A stretch of DNA of 64,000 nt from Planctomycetia bacterium. GTDB taxonomy: Bacteria > Planctomycetota > Phycisphaerae > UBA1845 > Fen-1342. This document shows positions 26,823-34,995 of the stretch, piece by piece. A program made the position numbers and the translations under genes. How positions within the stretch are numbered: the first letter of the stretch is position 1; every line of letters starts with the position of its first letter. The notes under the pieces were generated by a model. It ran no database searches. It was not told the DNA's origin and saw nothing but the letters and a program-made list of their open reading frames with translations. The stretch is taken from the NCBI GenBank assembly GCA_015709575.1, contig CP054190.1, positions 3,160,616 to 3,224,615 of the forward strand. Reading direction: 5' to 3'.

Positions 26823-29666
26823 ATGCACTGTCGCTACCTGGTCCCGACCGCTGCGCTCCTCGGATCAATCTGCCTCGCGTGGTTTACCCCCGCCGCGCGG
26901 TCGCAATGCTCCGGCTGGAACGCCGTCGCCAACCCGCTCGGCCGCGGCGGACATGCCATGACCTACGTCGACCTCGACGGCACGGTGCTGCTGTTCGGCG
27001 GTTCGACGGTCGAGGGCCAGAACAGCGAGCTGTGGGTCTATGACGGCTCCGTGTGGGTGCAGCGGCCGGCCGAAGGCCCCACCGCGCGGATTGAGTCCGC
27101 GATGGCCCATGACACCCAGCGCAACGTCACCGTCCTCTTTGGCGGCACGACCGGCGGCGCAGAGACCTGGGAGTTCGACGGCGCAACCTGGCAGCAGCGC
27201 GCCGTGAGCGGACCGGTGGCGCGCTTCGGCCACTCGATGATCTACGACGCCGCCCGCCAGCGGGTGGTGCTCTTCGGTGGCTTCACGACCACCACGTTTG
27301 AGTTTCTCAACGACACGTGGGAGTGGAACGGCACGGCGTGGACGCGGATAATCACCGCAAATTCCCCGTCACGACGGCGCGGCTTTGCGATGGCCTATGA
27401 CTCGCTGCGCGGTGTCACGGTGCTCTACGGCGGCGAGACCAGTTCCACCAACCGCGTCGGCGACACCTGGGAATATGACGGCGTGAACTGGACGCCCATC
27501 GGCGGCGCCGGCCCCGGTTCGCGCAGCTCGCACGCCATGAGTTTCGATCGCACCCGCGGACGGTGCGTGATGTTCGGCGGCTTCGGCACGCAGGAACTGA
27601 ACGACACCTGGGAGTATGACGGCGCGGTCTGGCAGCGCGTGTTTCCGGCGAATTCGCCCTCGGCGCGTCTGCGCCACGCGATGGCCTTCCGCCGCGACGG
27701 CGACGTGACCGTCCTCTTCGGCGGTGTCGCCGGCGGCACCGCCGCCAGCGTGCAGACGTGGCTCTACGACGGCACCGACTGGGTGCAGGCCGAGTTTTTC
27801 TTCCCCCCGGCCCGGCACACTTCCGCTCTGGCCTTCGATGAAGCCGCCGGGCTGTCGGTCCTGTTCGGCGGCTCGATCAACAACGACGACACCTGGGGCT
27901 GGGACGGCTCGCGCTGGGCGCGTCTCTCGGAAGTCGGCCCGACCGCCCGCTCCGGGCACGCAATGACCTATCACCGCCAGCGCAACCTGACGCTGCTCTT
28001 CGGCGGCAGCAGCGGCGCCGGCGAGACCTGGTCCTGGAACGGCACGGCGTGGAACACCGTCGCCGGCGCCGCACCCCAGGGCCGCCAGAACCACGTCATG
28101 ACCTACGACTCCACACGCAACCGCATCCTCATGTTCGGCGGCAGCGTCGCCGATTCGCAGCTCTGGGCGTGGGATGGCGCATGGCAGCCGCTCGGCGCCG
28201 CCACCCCGAGTGTCCGCCAGAACGCCGCGATGACCTATGACTCCGGCCGCGACCGCGTCGTGCTCTTCGGCGGCTTCGATGTCGTCCACCTCGGCGACAC
28301 CTGGGAGTACAACCCGACCACCGGAACGTGGGCGCTGCGCACCACCACCGGCCCGCCGCCGCGACGCTTCCACCAGATGCACTATGACACCGTCCGCGGC
28401 ACCGTGATTCTCTTCGGCGGCGCACTCGGCCCGGCCGACACGCCCGACGGCGAAACGTGGGAGTGGAACGGGACCGTCTGGACGCGCGTCTCTGTCGCCG
28501 GACCGGTGGCTCGATCGCGCCACGCCATGAGCTACGACCGGCTGCGCGGGCGAATCGTGATCTTCGGCGGCCAGACGCAGTTTCAGGCCACCGGCAGCAA
28601 CGACACCTGGGAACGCGGAAACGACTGCAACTGCAACGGCGTGCCCGACGCCGACGACTTGACCAGCGGAACGAGCCTGGATTGCAACGGCAACGGCGTG
28701 CCGGATGAATGCGAGCCGGCCGCCGACCTCGACGGCATCCCCGACGAGTGCGACAACTGCCCGACCGTCACCAATCCCGACCAGGCCGACACCGACGGCG
28801 ACGGGCGGGGCGATCTCTGTGACAACTGCCCGACCGTCTTCAATCCCGGTCAGGAGGATCGCGACCGCGACGGCATCGGCGACGTCTGCGACCCCACCCC
28901 CGACGGCAGCGGCGACGACGCCGACGGCGACGGCGTCCCCGACTCGCTCGACGGCTGCCCGAATGACCCCAACAAGACCGAGCCGGGGGAGTGCGGCTGC
29001 GGCGTGCCCGAGACGGACAGCGACCGCGACGGCGTCCCCGATTGCATCGATCGCTGCCCCGGATCAAATGACCGCCGCGATCGAGATCGCGACGGAACAC
29101 CGGATTGCATCGACGGCTGTCCGAACGATCCAAACAAGATCGCCCCCGGCCAGTGCGGCTGCGGCGTGCCGGACACCGATTCCGACGGCGACGGCATCGC
29201 CGATTGCATCGACCCGAATCCGAATCGCGACGATCGCCCCGACTCAGACGGCGATGGTGTCCCGGACCTCGTGGACGGCTGCCCCAACGACCCCGCCAAG
29301 ACCTTCCGCGGCGCGTGCGGCTGTGGCGTGCCGGATGCCGACCCGGACGGCGACGGCTTCCCAAGCTGCTTCGACAACTGCCCGTTCGTGTTCAACCCGG
29401 ACCAGGCCGACTCCGACGGCGACGGCATCGGCGACGCCTGCGAGGACAGCGGCCGTCCCACGACAAACGGCAACTCGAACACCAACTCGAGCGGCAACAC
29501 CAACACGAATCGAAACACGAACACCAACCGCAACACCAGCGGCACGAACGACCAGCCGCTGGCGGCCTGCGGCGGTGGTCCGTGCGGCGCGGGAATCGTC
29601 GCGTTCGCGCCGCTGACGCTGGCGATGCTGCTGGCGATGCGCGTGCGCTTGCACCGGCGGAAATAG
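26823..29666 (+). CDS. Secreted kelch-repeat / thrombospondin type 3 surface protein with C-terminal anchor
   Basis: A 947-residue protein. The signal peptide ends near 'FTPAARSQC' (residue 27). About a dozen kelch repeats fill residues 35-600, each around 'RxxHAMxYD...VLFGG...DTWEWNG', predicting one or two beta-propellers. Calcium-binding thrombospondin type 3 repeats follow ('DTDGDGRGDLCDNCPTVFNP', 'DSDGDGIGDACEDS'). An Asn/Thr-rich linker (about 880-912) leads to a C-terminal sorting-like tail: a Cys/Gly motif 'CGGGPCGAG', a hydrophobic helix and a basic end 'RVRLHRRK'. That tripartite end resembles MYXO-CTERM or PEP-CTERM signals. Probably displayed on the cell surface; ligand unknown. 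Confidence 0.88.
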   Translation: MHCRYLVPTAALLGSICLAWFTPAARSQCSGWNAVANPLGRGGHAMTYVDLDGTVLLFGGSTVEGQNSELWVYDGSVWVQRPAEGPTARIESAMAHDTQRNVTVLFGGTTGGAETWEFDGATWQQRAVSGPVARFGHSMIYDAARQRVVLFGGFTTTTFEFLNDTWEWNGTAWTRIITANSPSRRRGFAMAYDSLRGVTVLYGGETSSTNRVGDTWEYDGVNWTPIGGAGPGSRSSHAMSFDRTRGRCVMFGGFGTQELNDTWEYDGAVWQRVFPANSPSARLRHAMAFRRDGDVTVLFGGVAGGTAASVQTWLYDGTDWVQAEFFFPPARHTSALAFDEAAGLSVLFGGSINNDDTWGWDGSRWARLSEVGPTARSGHAMTYHRQRNLTLLFGGSSGAGETWSWNGTAWNTVAGAAPQGRQNHVMTYDSTRNRILMFGGSVADSQLWAWDGAWQPLGAATPSVRQNAAMTYDSGRDRVVLFGGFDVVHLGDTWEYNPTTGTWALRTTTGPPPRRFHQMHYDTVRGTVILFGGALGPADTPDGETWEWNGTVWTRVSVAGPVARSRHAMSYDRLRGRIVIFGGQTQFQATGSNDTWERGNDCNCNGVPDADDLTSGTSLDCNGNGVPDECEPAADLDGIPDECDNCPTVTNPDQADTDGDGRGDLCDNCPTVFNPGQEDRDRDGIGDVCDPTPDGSGDDADGDGVPDSLDGCPNDPNKTEPGECGCGVPETDSDRDGVPDCIDRCPGSNDRRDRDRDGTPDCIDGCPNDPNKIAPGQCGCGVPDTDSDGDGIADCIDPNPNRDDRPDSDGDGVPDLVDGCPNDPAKTFRGACGCGVPDADPDGDGFPSCFDNCPFVFNPDQADSDGDGIGDACEDSGRPTTNGNSNTNSSGNTNTNRNTNTNRNTSGTNDQPLAACGGGPCGAGIVAFAPLTLAMLLAMRVRLHRRK

Positions 29667-29714
29667 GCCGGCGGACCGAGACGGGCAACCGCGGACGCAG
29701 AGCGGTCCTGCGCG

Positions 29715-31373
29715 CTATCCCTCCGCCCGCTGCAGCGGAAACAGCAGCACGTCGCGAATGCTCTGACTGCCCGTCAGCAGCATGCACAGCCGATCAACGC
29801 CGATCCCCAACCCCCCCGCCGGCGGCATCCCGTACTCCAGCGCCTCACAGAAATCCTCGTCCATCACGCGCATCGTCTCATCGCCCTCCCCCTCCACCTG
29901 CCCGGCCAGGTTGGCCCGCTGCACGTCGGGGTCGTTCAACTCGCTATAGGCGTTGCCCATCTCCATCCCGTTGACATACGCCTCAAACCGCAGCGCCAGG
30001 TTCGCATCCGACGGATGCCGCTTCGTCAGCGGGCACAACGGCGCCGGGTAGTCGATCACGAACGTCGGGTTGATCAGCTTGTCCTCAACCGTTTCCTCAA
30101 ACAGCGCGTTGATCAGCAGCACAGGATCCGGCGCGGAAACCGCCGCCGCGGCCGCACCGCCCTTTCCGCCCGCCCCCGCCGCCGCCGCCGCCGCGCGCGC
30201 CCGCTCCAGCCGCGCCAGGATTCCAAGCTCCCGACAGCGCCGCTCCACCGCCGCGGCATCACCAATGTCCACACCGGCGTACTCCCGAACCAGATCGGCA
30301 TACCGCCGCCGCGGCCACGGCGGCGCATAGTCGATCTCGCGATCCCCGAACGGAATCCGATGCGAGCCGATCACGGACGCCGCCGCGCCCGCGATGATCG
30401 CCTCGGTAATGTCCATCATGTCGTGGTAGTCGCCGTACGCCTGGTACAGCTCCAGCATCGTGAATTCCGGGTTGTGGCGCGGGCTGATGCCCTCATTGCG
30501 AAAACACCGCGAAAACTCGAACACTCGCTCCAATCCGCCCACCAGGCAGCGCTTCAGGTAAAGCTCCGGCGAGATCCGCAGATACAGTCGCATGTCCAGC
30601 GCGTTGTGGTGCGTCGTGAACGGCCGCGCCGCCGCCCCCCCATAGACCGGCTGCAACACCGGCGTCTCCACCTCGATGTAGCCGCGCGCATGCAGCAGGT
30701 CGCGGATGAACCGGATTACCTGTGCCCGCAGGATGAAGTTCCGCGCGGATTCAGGGTTCGCGAACAGGTCGACGTACCGTCGCCGATACCGCGCCTCGAT
30801 GTCGGTCAGCCCGTGATACTTCTCCGGCGGCGGGCGCACCGCCTTCGACAGCAGCCGCAGCGAATCCGCCCACAGCGTCAATTCACCGGTCCGCGTGCGC
30901 CCCAGCACGCCGTCCACCCCGACGAAATCCCCCAGGTCCAGCAGCTTCGCCACCTTCCACGCCGTCGCCCCGCCCGGAGCAGGCGCTTCCCCGGGCGCGC
31001 CCGAGCCGCACGCAGCCGCCCCGCGCGTCCCCTCATCGGCCGAGCCGGTCGCCTCCGCGCCGCGCTCAAATGTCTTCTTCGACAGCCCGACCTGAAGGTC
31101 GCCGCTGCGATCGCGAATGGTCAGAAAGATCAGCGAGCCGATGTCGCGCTGCAGCACCACCCGCCCGGCCGCGCGGCAGGCGGCCGCCGCTCCGTTCGGC
31201 GCTTTCGCATCGCGATCCAGCGTGACGCCCGCGCCCGGGTCCAGCGCCTCACCCGCCGCACGGATGTCCGCATTGGAAATGACGCCGGTAAAGCGCGACC
31301 CGAACGGGTCCACGCCGAGGGATCGCAGCTTGTCGAGCTTGCTGCGCCGATCCTGGATCTGTTGGTCGCTCAT
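29715..31373 (-). CDS. lysS: Lysyl-tRNA synthetase, class II
   Basis: A 552-residue enzyme that charges tRNA-Lys. The N-terminal anticodon-binding OB fold ('DIGSLIFLTIRDRSGDLQVG') is followed by class II motif 1 ('HARGYIEVETPVLQPVYGGA'), motif 2 ('FRNEGISPRHNPEFTMLELY') and motif 3 ('GGLGIGVDRLCMLLTGSQSI'). Two low-complexity Ala/Gly insertions are unusual: one in the OB fold after 'KKTFERGAEATG' (about residues 100-135) and one after 'ARLERARAAAAAAG'. The start at 31373 is the ATG where homology begins; the frame extends upstream without support. Confidence 0.95.
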   Translation of the reverse strand: MSDQQIQDRRSKLDKLRSLGVDPFGSRFTGVISNADIRAAGEALDPGAGVTLDRDAKAPNGAAAACRAAGRVVLQRDIGSLIFLTIRDRSGDLQVGLSKKTFERGAEATGSADEGTRGAAACGSGAPGEAPAPGGATAWKVAKLLDLGDFVGVDGVLGRTRTGELTLWADSLRLLSKAVRPPPEKYHGLTDIEARYRRRYVDLFANPESARNFILRAQVIRFIRDLLHARGYIEVETPVLQPVYGGAAARPFTTHHNALDMRLYLRISPELYLKRCLVGGLERVFEFSRCFRNEGISPRHNPEFTMLELYQAYGDYHDMMDITEAIIAGAAASVIGSHRIPFGDREIDYAPPWPRRRYADLVREYAGVDIGDAAAVERRCRELGILARLERARAAAAAAGAGGKGGAAAAAVSAPDPVLLINALFEETVEDKLINPTFVIDYPAPLCPLTKRHPSDANLALRFEAYVNGMEMGNAYSELNDPDVQRANLAGQVEGEGDETMRVMDEDFCEALEYGMPPAGGLGIGVDRLCMLLTGSQSIRDVLLFPLQRAEG

Positions 31374-31429
31374 AGGGCCGAGAGTGTACCGCCGCGCACG
31401 ACCCCTGCACCGGCCCTGCCCGCCTCGCC

Positions 31430-31936
31430 CTAATCCGCCACGCTCACCGCCACCGCAAACCCGCCCTCGACGGCGCTGTAGGTAAACGTGACCCGTTGCC
31501 CGCAGCGGAAATCCCCATCCCGCAGCAGGAACAGCGTCTGCGGCGCCTGGCCCCCCGTCAGCGTGATCGGGTTTACGAACACCGGCAGCCGCACGCCGAT
31601 CGAGCGCGCAGCGTCGCAATCCACCTCGAACCGCGCCGTCGCGTTCGACCCGAGCGTCGGAATCGGCGACGTGCTGTACCCGGTGAAGATGTTGGAACCC
31701 ACGAACAGCGCGCCGGCATCCGCGGCCGTTCCGCTGCGAAAGAAGTTCGCATCGACGACCAGCCCGGTCGTGTTGACCAGTTCCACCGTGATCCGCGTCG
31801 GCCCCGCGGGCGGAGCGTTGATGATGCAGCCGGGCTGCACCAGTACCAGCACCGCCGCCAGCAGCACCGCCGCAGTGCCCGTCCACGCCAACCGCCGCGC
31901 GCGCCCGTCCGTCGCTGCAACCGGTGCGCCGCTCAT
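31430..31936 (-). CDS. Small lipoprotein, paralogue of the upstream gene
   Basis: A 168-residue protein with a basic N-terminus, a hydrophobic segment and lipobox 'VQPGC'. The mature part is beta-rich: 'ITVELVNTTGLVVDANFFRS', 'ATARFEVDCDAARSIGV', 'FRCGQRVTFTYSAVEGGF'. It matches the preceding gene's product along its length (the NTT motif, two aligned cysteines and the final strands). Its ATG overlaps the upstream stop (ATGA), so the pair is translated as a unit. Unknown function; cell-envelope location inferred. Confidence 0.72.
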   Translation of the reverse strand: MSGAPVAATDGRARRLAWTGTAAVLLAAVLVLVQPGCIINAPPAGPTRITVELVNTTGLVVDANFFRSGTAADAGALFVGSNIFTGYSTSPIPTLGSNATARFEVDCDAARSIGVRLPVFVNPITLTGGQAPQTLFLLRDGDFRCGQRVTFTYSAVEGGFAVAVSVAD

Positions 31937-32424
31937 CGCGTCACGCTCACGGTCGTCGTGTACTCACTGCCGTTCCGCCGATACGTCAGCACGATCACGT
32001 CCCCGCACACAAAGAACACATCCTGCGCCAGGATGCGCTGATTCCCCACACCATCCGGGTTTTGCAGGTCATTGCCGAATCGCCCGCCGCCCGTCCCCAC
32101 CACCCGCGTCGTGGCGCATTCCAGCGTGAACTCGTCCGAATTCCCGGGCCCGAGGATTCCCAGCGTCCCGACGCCGTAGCGCGTGAACTTTCGGTCGGCG
32201 GAAAATAGCTGCGCAGGATCCGTGACCGCCTCGCCCGTCACATAGATGTCCGGGTCGAGCGTCGCGTTGGTCGTGTTCACCACGCGAACGCGGATCGTGG
32301 TGCTGCTGCCGGAATTGTTGTTTCCGTTCGCGTTGCTGTTTCCGTCGGGCAGGTTGATCGTGCAGCCGACCAGCAGTACAGCCGTCGCGGCCGCGGCCGC
32401 GGCCAGTCGCATTCCGTGCGCCAT
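31933..32424 (-). CDS. Small lipoprotein (first of a paralogous pair)
   Basis: A 163-residue protein with a signal sequence and lipobox 'LLVGC' ('AAAATAVLLVGCTINLPDGN'). A short Asn/Gly/Ser spacer leads to a beta-rich domain: 'IRVRVVNTTNATLDPDIYVT', 'SDEFTLECATTRVVGTGGG', 'VFFVCGDVIVLTYRRNGSEY'. AGGAG lies close before the ATG at 32424. It is divergent from hutI. Its product and the next gene's are clear paralogues. Confidence 0.74.
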   Translation of the reverse strand: MAHGMRLAAAAAATAVLLVGCTINLPDGNSNANGNNNSGSSTTIRVRVVNTTNATLDPDIYVTGEAVTDPAQLFSADRKFTRYGVGTLGILGPGNSDEFTLECATTRVVGTGGGRFGNDLQNPDGVGNQRILAQDVFFVCGDVIVLTYRRNGSEYTTTVSVTR

Positions 32425-32513
32425 GGGAGTCTCCTGGTGCGTCCGCAGCGAAAGCGCTGCGCACGACTGTAGGTTATTATCCCGGCTGCGCACCTGTCGG
32501 ACAAGGAACCCCC

Positions 32514-33782
32514 ATGATCACGCCCGGCGCGGATGGCTCGCTCCTGGTTCGCGGAATCGGATCGCTCGTCGCGGTGCCGCGCGGACCGCTCTGCGGCGCA
32601 GCAATGTCCGAGCTGCCCACGATCCGCGACGCGGCCATCGTGATGGAGAATGGCCGGCTGGCCTGGTTCGGACCGCAGCGCGACCTTCCGACCGGTGCCG
32701 CCGCACTGCCCGCCCTCGATGCCCGCGGCGGGTGCGTGATTCCGGGATTGATCGACTGCCACACCCACATCCCCTTCGCCGGGGACCGCGTCGATGAGTT
32801 CGTCCGCCGCGTGGCCGGCGAGTCCTATCTCTCGATCATGCAGGCCGGCGGCGGAATCCGCGTGACAATGCGGGCCGTCCGCTCCGCGAGCGAACCGCAG
32901 CTCGTGGAACAGGCGCTGCCGCGCCTCCGCCGCATGCTGGCCGGCGGCGTGACCACCGTCGAGTGCAAGAGCGGATACGGCCTGACCGCCGACGACGAGC
33001 TGAAGCAGCTGCGCGCGATTCGCGCGCTCGCGGACCTCGTTCCTCAGCGCCTCGTACCGACCTACATGGGCGCCCACGCTCTGCCGCCGGAGTACGACGG
33101 CCGCGCCGATGCGTTCCTCGACCACATCGCCTCCGACGACCTGCTCGCCACGATCGCGCGGGAGAAGCTCGCGCGATTCTGCGACGTGTTCTGCGACCGC
33201 GGCGCATTCGACGTGCCCCAGGCGCGGCGCGTGCTGGAGCGCGGTCTGCGCCACGGCCTTGTGCCGAAGTTGCACGCCGATGAGCTGGCCCAGATCGGCG
33301 CCAGTGCCCTGGCCGGCGAGCTGCGCGCCGCGTCGGCCGACCACCTCGAGCATCTCGACGACGCCGGCATGGACGCCCTCCGCCGTGGCGGCGTCACCGC
33401 GGTCGTCCTCCCGGGAACCTCATTCTTCCTCGGAATTCCTCATGCCGACGCGCGTCGCATGATCCGCTCCGGCCTCACCGTCGCACTCGCCACCGATTGC
33501 AACCCCGGATCGTGCATGATCGAGTCGCTCGCGTTCATCCTGCATATCGCTGTTTGCCAGTTGCGGATGCTGCCGAACGAGGCGCTCGCCGCCTGCACGG
33601 CCAACGCGGCCGCCGCGCTGCGATTGCAGGATGAAGTCGGCGCGATCGAGCGCGGGTTGGCGGCCGACCTGGTCGTGCTGGATTGCACCCGGCTCGACGA
33701 TTGGTTCTACACCCCCGGCCGCGACCGAGTGCGCGTCGTGATCCGCGCCGGCCGCGTCGTCCACGAGTCCCCCACCCACTAG
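32514..33782 (+). CDS. hutI: Imidazolonepropionase
   Basis: A 422-residue amidohydrolase that hydrolyses 4-imidazolone-5-propionate to formiminoglutamate in histidine degradation. Metal-binding 'GLIDCHTHIPFAGDR', 'GGGIRVTMRAVRSASE', 'ECKSGYGL', 'KLHADELAQIGASALAGELR' and 'ALATDCNPGSCMIESLAFIL' all match HutI. AAGGA lies six bases before the ATG, and a -10-like TATTAT is at 32475-32480. No hutH, hutU or hutG is nearby, so the pathway is dispersed or incomplete here. Confidence 0.95.
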   Translation: MITPGADGSLLVRGIGSLVAVPRGPLCGAAMSELPTIRDAAIVMENGRLAWFGPQRDLPTGAAALPALDARGGCVIPGLIDCHTHIPFAGDRVDEFVRRVAGESYLSIMQAGGGIRVTMRAVRSASEPQLVEQALPRLRRMLAGGVTTVECKSGYGLTADDELKQLRAIRALADLVPQRLVPTYMGAHALPPEYDGRADAFLDHIASDDLLATIAREKLARFCDVFCDRGAFDVPQARRVLERGLRHGLVPKLHADELAQIGASALAGELRAASADHLEHLDDAGMDALRRGGVTAVVLPGTSFFLGIPHADARRMIRSGLTVALATDCNPGSCMIESLAFILHIAVCQLRMLPNEALAACTANAAAALRLQDEVGAIERGLAADLVVLDCTRLDDWFYTPGRDRVRVVIRAGRVVHESPTH

Positions 33783-33879
33783 CAGTCCGTTGATGAAGTC
33801 GCCGCGGCTCTGAAAAACCGCGTTTTCGACAGCGCCAGCGGGGTCGAGAATGCCCCGAACGGACTTCTTCAACAGGCTG
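33783..33879. mobile_element. 97-bp MITE-like element with terminal inverted repeats
   Basis: The left end CAGTCCGTTGATGAAGT (33783-33799) and right end ACTTCTTCAACAGGCTG (33863-33879) are inverted repeats matching at 14 of 17 positions. The interior has no gene. It begins at the hutI stop codon. Its form suggests a non-autonomous insertion or IS remnant; no transposase is in the window. Confidence 0.55.
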
Positions 33880-33952
33880 GTAGACATGTACAGAGCAACG
33901 CGAGGCCCAGCGCCTACCCCATCACCCTTCGCGCCACTCCCCCTGAGCAGCC

Positions 33953-34037
33953 CCGACGTCCAACCAGCCCCGACGTCCAACCAGCGCCGACATCCAACCA
34001 GCGCCGACATCCAACCAGCGCCGACGTCCAACCAGCG
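33953..34037. repeat. Five 17-bp tandem repeats
   Basis: Unit CCGACGTCCAACCAGCG at 33953, 33970, 33987, 34004 and 34021; two units have CAT for CGT and the first ends CC. The surrounding sequence is non-coding. Confidence 0.95.
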
Positions 34038-34080
34038 CCCGTCGCGCCATTCCTCATGAGCCTGCTGCTACCCGCATTGA

Positions 34081-34268
34081 GGCCCCGAAGGGGCCGCGGG
34101 CTGTAGCCACGGGTGGAGTCGCCGCGCAGCGGCGACGGAACCCGTGGACAGAACGAACAGAAATCCAGCCCCGAAGGGGCCGCGGGCTGTAGCCACGGGT
34201 GGAGTCGCCGCGCAGCGGCGACGGAACCCGTGGACACAACGCGAACAGAAATCCAGCCCCGAAGGGGC
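34081..34268. repeat. Cruciform repeat, family B, two copies plus a fragment
   Basis: Each copy has a small hairpin GGCCCC-GAA-GGGGCC followed by a long interrupted stem: CCACGGGT, GGA bulge, GTCGCCGC, GCA loop, GCGGCGAC, GGA bulge, ACCCGTGG (34107-34147 and 34193-34233). The copies are 86 bp apart and a third small hairpin ends the array at 34268. The same element occurs inverted at 54078-54144. Confidence 0.93.
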
Positions 34269-34995
34269 GCAGGAAGCGCGCCGCACCGAGTACCGCGCTT
34301 CGATCCTTGCTTTCCGCGCCATCCCACGCCTTTTCGCGCCACCCCGCAGCATCCCACCACATCCCGCAACTTCCGCTTGCTCCGCCCCATTTCTGTCGTA
34401 CCCTTTCATTCAGGGGGAACACATCGAACCGCGACCCGCGCACTCGCAACTTCGATTATCCCCCGCTCGACCCCGCGCCGGGATCACCATCGATCTTCGC
34501 CGGGGCGCGTGTGTCTCCGCCGACGCGCACGAAGTCTGTGCCCGTCGGCAACCGTCGCAACCCGGGCGCGAAACCCCCGGGCCTTGCGACGGCGCAGCGG
34601 TCCGACCCGGTCCGTCGAGCTGCGAGCGGAACACCCTGTTCCCAACTCGCATCCCTCGCCGCCCGACGCCGAATCGCTCTGGTCGCAGCCGCCGGCATCC
34701 GCCTCGCTACCCGGCGGCCATGCCCGCGCACTGAGCGCGCGGATGTCCCCGGCCCCATCGGCCGGAAATCTGCCGATCATCGCGCGGGAGAGATACGAGG
34801 ATCGGCCGCCGCTGGCGCAAGGCGTGTGTTCTCCGCCGCGCGCCGCTGAGTCGCACGTACACGCGACTCGGTGTGGAACTCATCCTCCCCGCGGCAAGCC
34901 TAAACAAGCGGATGAGATTCACACGCGCTCCGGCGTCGCTTTCCACCAGGCCACGCTCCTCGACCTTCTTGCGCGCGCACCCCGCGCCGCCGCCC
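34269..34995. other. Gene-free stretch
   Basis: About 730 bases in which every open frame looks like GC-driven noise: Arg/Pro-rich, no homology, no ribosome site. I checked for RNase P, tmRNA and SRP RNA signatures by eye and saw none, but a structured RNA cannot be ruled out this way. Confidence 0.5.

Noticed and set aside
31374..31886. N-terminal extension of lysS to 31886
   Set aside because: The extra residues are low-complexity and overlap the lipoprotein gene in another frame; LysRS homology begins at the ATG at 31373.
33953..34037. Small surface protein encoded by the 17-bp repeats
   Set aside because: A 17-bp period shifts frame each unit, so no regular peptide repeat is encoded, and no start site precedes it.
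34269..34995. RNase P, tmRNA or SRP RNA in the gene-free stretch
   Set aside because: No GAGGAAAGTCC, tmRNA end or SRP loop signature was seen on either strand; a covariance-model search would settle it.
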